Below are positions 61,261 through 64,000 of a stretch of 64,000 nt of DNA, piece after piece (the stretch's first letter is position 1; each line of letters opens with the position of its first letter). Both the position numbers and the translations under genes were made by a program. The notes beneath the pieces are model-generated. The model did not search any database. It was not told the origin of the DNA and was given only the letters and a program-made list of their open reading frames with translations. Origin of the DNA: Exiguobacterium marinum DSM 16307 (GTDB lineage Bacteria; Bacillota; Bacilli; Exiguobacteriales; Exiguobacteriaceae); contig NZ_KK211189.1 of NCBI RefSeq assembly GCF_000620845.1, positions 697,662 to 761,661 of the forward strand. Direction: 5' to 3'.

Positions 61261-62445
61261 TCAAGCTTTCACTGGAGAGTGCATAAATGACGGCAGTGGG
61301 ATTTTGGAAACGATTGCTACGACCGCAAATATATAAAGCCAACTATTCGGTGGAAAAAAGAGTACGAGTAGTACGATAATCGCCAACGGTTGTCGCATCG
61401 CTGTCGCAAGTAAGGCACTCGTCGTGAGAACGACGGAAAATGTCATATCAACCTCAAATAAGAGGCTGAAAAAATAGCCAAGAGTGAACGAAGAAAAAAG
61501 AAGTGGGTATATATGACCGCCACGCCAACCGGTAGCTAGGCAGAATGCCGTAAAGAGCAGTTTTAACACACTGTAAAGGAGAAGTGTGTATAGCGGGATG
61601 AGTTGCCACTCATCTACGTACTCAAGGATTGTTTCTTCACCAGAGAAGAGTAAGTCTGGATAGAGGAGAGCCATTCCCCCGATCCCGATGCCGCCAAGCG
61701 TAGTGAGCAATAAAATAGGAATGTTTGAAAAAAGTCGCATTAATGTATGTTCACTGACTAAGTAGAGCCATCCGAGAATCATACCGCCAAGGACAATCAA
61801 TAAAATTGACCAATCGATTTGGACGCTTTCAATCGCTGGGAATTTAATGATAAACGGTGGGCGTTCGTCGAGTTGATTGAGTAGATAGAACGTTCCGATT
61901 CCAGCGAGTGTAGCAAGAAGGTTCAGCATCGGTTGTTTCTTTCGCTCAGTTTCCTCAGCCGCAATCGCGCCGAAGAGTGGCGCGTTGAAGACAATCCCGA
62001 GAACGACCGCATGACCGACTTCTTGTAATTCACCTAATTCTTGGCGCACGTAGCGGATGCGCTCTGAGAACCATGTCGTGAGCCCCCCGACGATGCCGAC
62101 GAGTGCCGCTTCAGGTCCTAAACTTGCCCCTCCGATGAGGACGAGTAAAGCGGTCAATGTCGTGAACCCGATCAAGCGGTAGTCAATACGGCCGGTCCCT
62201 TTCCGTTCTTCTAATACTTCTGGCATGAGGCGCGGCATCCGACCATAACGGTGTTGCAAAAGACCGATCAACACCCCGGCGAGGACCGGGACGAGGAATA
62301 GATACAACCGAACATCAAATTGTTCAGGGACCGTATGCCATACAAAATGAATCCCTTTATAGACGACGGATAAGAAGAGCCAACTCACTAAGCCGATGAT
62401 AATTCCGAGTACAATCGCATAGCCACTGACAATCCATGATTTCAT
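61261..62445 (-). CDS. ClC-family chloride channel/transporter
   Basis: 394 residues with about 10 membrane segments. ClC features are GGASLGPEAALVGIVGGLTTW (the G-x-x-G-P-E-x helix) and ATGWRGGHIYPLLFSS (third selectivity region). The Glu of GPEA is kept, which suggests a gated or exchanging member. No C-terminal CBS domains. Specificity for Cl- or F- is not determinable here. Confidence 0.87.
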   Translation of the reverse strand: MKSWIVSGYAIVLGIIIGLVSWLFLSVVYKGIHFVWHTVPEQFDVRLYLFLVPVLAGVLIGLLQHRYGRMPRLMPEVLEERKGTGRIDYRLIGFTTLTALLVLIGGASLGPEAALVGIVGGLTTWFSERIRYVRQELGELQEVGHAVVLGIVFNAPLFGAIAAEETERKKQPMLNLLATLAGIGTFYLLNQLDERPPFIIKFPAIESVQIDWSILLIVLGGMILGWLYLVSEHTLMRLFSNIPILLLTTLGGIGIGGMALLYPDLLFSGEETILEYVDEWQLIPLYTLLLYSVLKLLFTAFCLATGWRGGHIYPLLFSSFTLGYFFSLLFEVDMTFSVVLTTSALLATAMRQPLAIIVLLVLFFPPNSWLYIFAVVAIVSKIPLPSFMHSPVKA

Positions 62446-62586
62446 CTACATATTCACCTCTTTCGCCCGCATCAATCTTCTATAATTATGCTATCTCCTG
62501 AACACCTCTGACCGAAACCTAAAAATTAATGAAATAAAGAGGAAGGAATGGGCGGCAGACATTTACTCATCATAGAAAAACGAAAA

Positions 62587-62622
62587 GAGTGCAGGGTTTC
62601 GACAAGGTCGATGCCTACACTC
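62587..62622 (-). terminator. Terminator of the EAL gene
   Basis: On the minus strand GAGTGtAGG / CCTgCACTC stem followed by TTTTCGTTTTTC. Confidence 0.65.
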
Positions 62623-62639
62623 CTCGTTAAGAAGTTTAC

Positions 62640-63578
62640 TTATGCAATTTCAAAGGTGTGCTTATTCGCAGGTGCCGGTTTTCCAAAGAAATACCCTTGT
62701 GCCAAATCGAATCCGAGCTCACGACAGACATCTGCCTCCTCTAGACGCTCTATGCCCTCGGCAAGAAGCGTGATTCCCATCGAATTGGTCAAAGTTCGTA
62801 CTTTTTTGAGGAAGGACCGCTTCTCGGCATCTTCATCACAAAATGAAATATAAGAGCGGTCGATTTTGACATAGTCTGGTTCGAGTCGTTTCAACATATC
62901 GATGGTAGAGAAACCTGCACCGACATCATCTAATGCGACTTTCATCCCCCGTTGTTTATACGTTGAAAAAACGTGTTGAAGATGATCGACGTCATGTACT
63001 TTCTCCGTCTCTACGACTTCGAATATAAAGCGGTCTGGGCTGAGTCCATATCGATCGATGATATCGAACGTATGTTGTAAACAATAGTCCGGATTATAAA
63101 TCGTCGATGGTAAAAAGTTGATAAACGTCTTTTGATGTGGAGCGACGGCTTCGAACGTCGCTTTAATCGCCTCGGCGCGAGCACGTTGATCGAGCTTCGA
63201 ATGCAACCCAAACCGGTTGGCCGTTCGGAACAGATCACCGGGTGAAATAGAAGCACCACTACGGAGAAGTGCCTCATACCCGAACGTTTCCTTAGAATCG
63301 AGGAAGATAATCGGTTGAAGGTGGCTCTCAAACGTTCCGTGCTGAATTTGATCAATGATATGACGATGCGCGAGTTGATCGCGTAACACCTCGACCTCGA
63401 GTGGAGGCGTTTGACTGTTCGATTGATTGTCGACACAGTATACGGTACCCTCAACGTGCATCAGAAGTGCATCTAATTCTTCGAATGATGTATAAGAATA
63501 TTCTTTCGTTTTTGTGATGAGTTCCCCTTGAGAAATTAAAGGAACCGTTGTGTTACAGGAAGCACAGGGTGACCACAT
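62640..63578 (-). CDS. EAL-domain cyclic-di-GMP phosphodiesterase with CxxC N-terminus
   Basis: 312 residues. The EAL domain (about 80-312) keeps catalytic elements: [50 protein letters not shown] and AQGYFFGKP, so it is predicted active. Residues 1-60 hold WSPCASC and YCVDNQ, a possible small metal or redox site. No membrane segment, so cytosolic. The ATG at 63578 is chosen after GAAAGGTGGAATACT; a longer start at 63596 overlaps this ribosome site. Confidence 0.88.
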   Translation of the reverse strand: MWSPCASCNTTVPLISQGELITKTKEYSYTSFEELDALLMHVEGTVYCVDNQSNSQTPPLEVEVLRDQLAHRHIIDQIQHGTFESHLQPIIFLDSKETFGYEALLRSGASISPGDLFRTANRFGLHSKLDQRARAEAIKATFEAVAPHQKTFINFLPSTIYNPDYCLQHTFDIIDRYGLSPDRFIFEVVETEKVHDVDHLQHVFSTYKQRGMKVALDDVGAGFSTIDMLKRLEPDYVKIDRSYISFCDEDAEKRSFLKKVRTLTNSMGITLLAEGIERLEEADVCRELGFDLAQGYFFGKPAPANKHTFEIA

Positions 63579-63779
63579 AGTATTCCACCTTTCCATTCAA
63601 AATTAGTTCATTCAGTATATCGGCTACGTCTCACAAAAAACTCACATTCAAGATACATTTCGCAAAAAAATCGTGCAAAATGGGTACAGGTTTTGTATAC
63701 TTCCTATCGTATGAATAAGAAGCGCCTCAAAACGCCACTCGCATACGAACAACTTTTTGAACAGAAAGGGGTTCTATCG

Positions 63780-64000
63780 ATGGACCAAAAATTAAAATTA
63801 TGGTTTACGGAGCACCAAACAGAAGATTACGGAATCACGTTCCGTGTAAACCACGTTTATGAGAGCGAACAAACGGAGTTTCAACGACTAGAAATGGTCG
63901 AAACGGACGAGTTCGGAACGATGTTGTTACTTGACGGGATGGTCATGACGACGGATAAGGACGAATTCGTCTATCACGAGATGGTCGCACACGTCCCACT
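63780..64000 (+). CDS. speE: Spermidine synthase (3' partial)
   Basis: The first 73 codons are visible. It begins [20 protein letters not shown], then [45 protein letters not shown], the N-terminal beta sheet and the start of the catalytic fold of SpeE. Transfers aminopropyl from decarboxylated SAM to putrescine. The ATG follows AGAAAGGGG by 8 bases. The gene runs off the right edge. Confidence 0.93.
   Translation, partial: MDQKLKLWFTEHQTEDYGITFRVNHVYESEQTEFQRLEMVETDEFGTMLLLDGMVMTTDKDEFVYHEMVAHVP

Overview
The window is 64 kb of ordinary chromosome from a Gram-positive Bacillales-type bacterium. I infer Exiguobacterium from overall gene content; no 16S gene or other marker is present to prove it. 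Supporting signs are strong AGGAGG-type ribosome-binding sites, frequent TTG/GTG starts, Trp T-box leaders, HemQ, GTP cyclohydrolase FolE2, fused glutathione synthase GshF, the LipM/LipL lipoate relay, and YwfO/YwhB/YwhD homologues. I see no rRNA, tRNA, insertion sequence, prophage or CRISPR array. Both edges cut genes: an M23 peptidase on the left and spermidine synthase on the right.

Layout. 0-2.5 kb: peptidoglycan hydrolase and amino-acid permease. 2.6-7.5 kb: two tandem Trp T-box riboswitches driving trpD-C-F-B-A, with trpE and trpG absent. 7.5-13 kb: K+/H+-type antiporter, ATP-grasp protein, small ORF, hemQ, pta, rhodanese. 13-19 kb: folE2, TerC protein, GNAT, VOC proteins, HxlR regulator divergent from a VOC-oxidoreductase pair, threonine-aldolase-like enzyme. 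19-24.6 kb: a sulfide locus (membrane protein, sulfide:quinone oxidoreductase, DUF1641, Cys-containing sensor kinase, NarL-type regulator, DUF202). Its control regions carry CstR/CsoR-like operators and GGG-N4-CCC boxes. 24.6-32.5 kb: SRPBCC protein, MATE-gshF operon, XRE/membrane pair, ring-cleavage-type VOC protein, nsrR and hmp. 32.5-38.8 kb: a tightly overlapped operon (unknown, lipoprotein, glutathionylspermidine-synthase-like ATP-grasp, DUF350) divergent from a K+ channel plus tandem-HD protein, then PadR-DUF2812. 39-48 kb: secreted alpha-amylase, fatty-acid desaturase, lipA-lipM, secreted NagZ, lipL-DegV. 47.6-57.3 kb: YwfO, Na/Pi transporter, tautomerase, zinc peptidase, MurNAc recycling genes (murR, GNAT, murQ, murP, mupG), YwhD. 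57.4-64 kb: DAACS symporter, VTT protein, cardiolipin synthase, ClC channel, EAL phosphodiesterase, speE start.

How the genes work together. Three themes stand out. Cell-wall recycling: secreted NagZ, MurP, MurQ and MupG form one pathway, and matching palindromes upstream of nagZ and murQ suggest shared MurR control. Sulfide/thiol and nitrosative stress: SQR, the rhodanese, GshF, NsrR-Hmp and several VOC enzymes. Lipoate assembly: lipM, lipA and lipL lie within 6 kb. The least understood unit is the 33.1-37.8 kb ATP-grasp/DUF350/lipoprotein operon beside a K+ channel and an HD protein. All functional names rest on reading motifs and gene order by eye; no database search was run.
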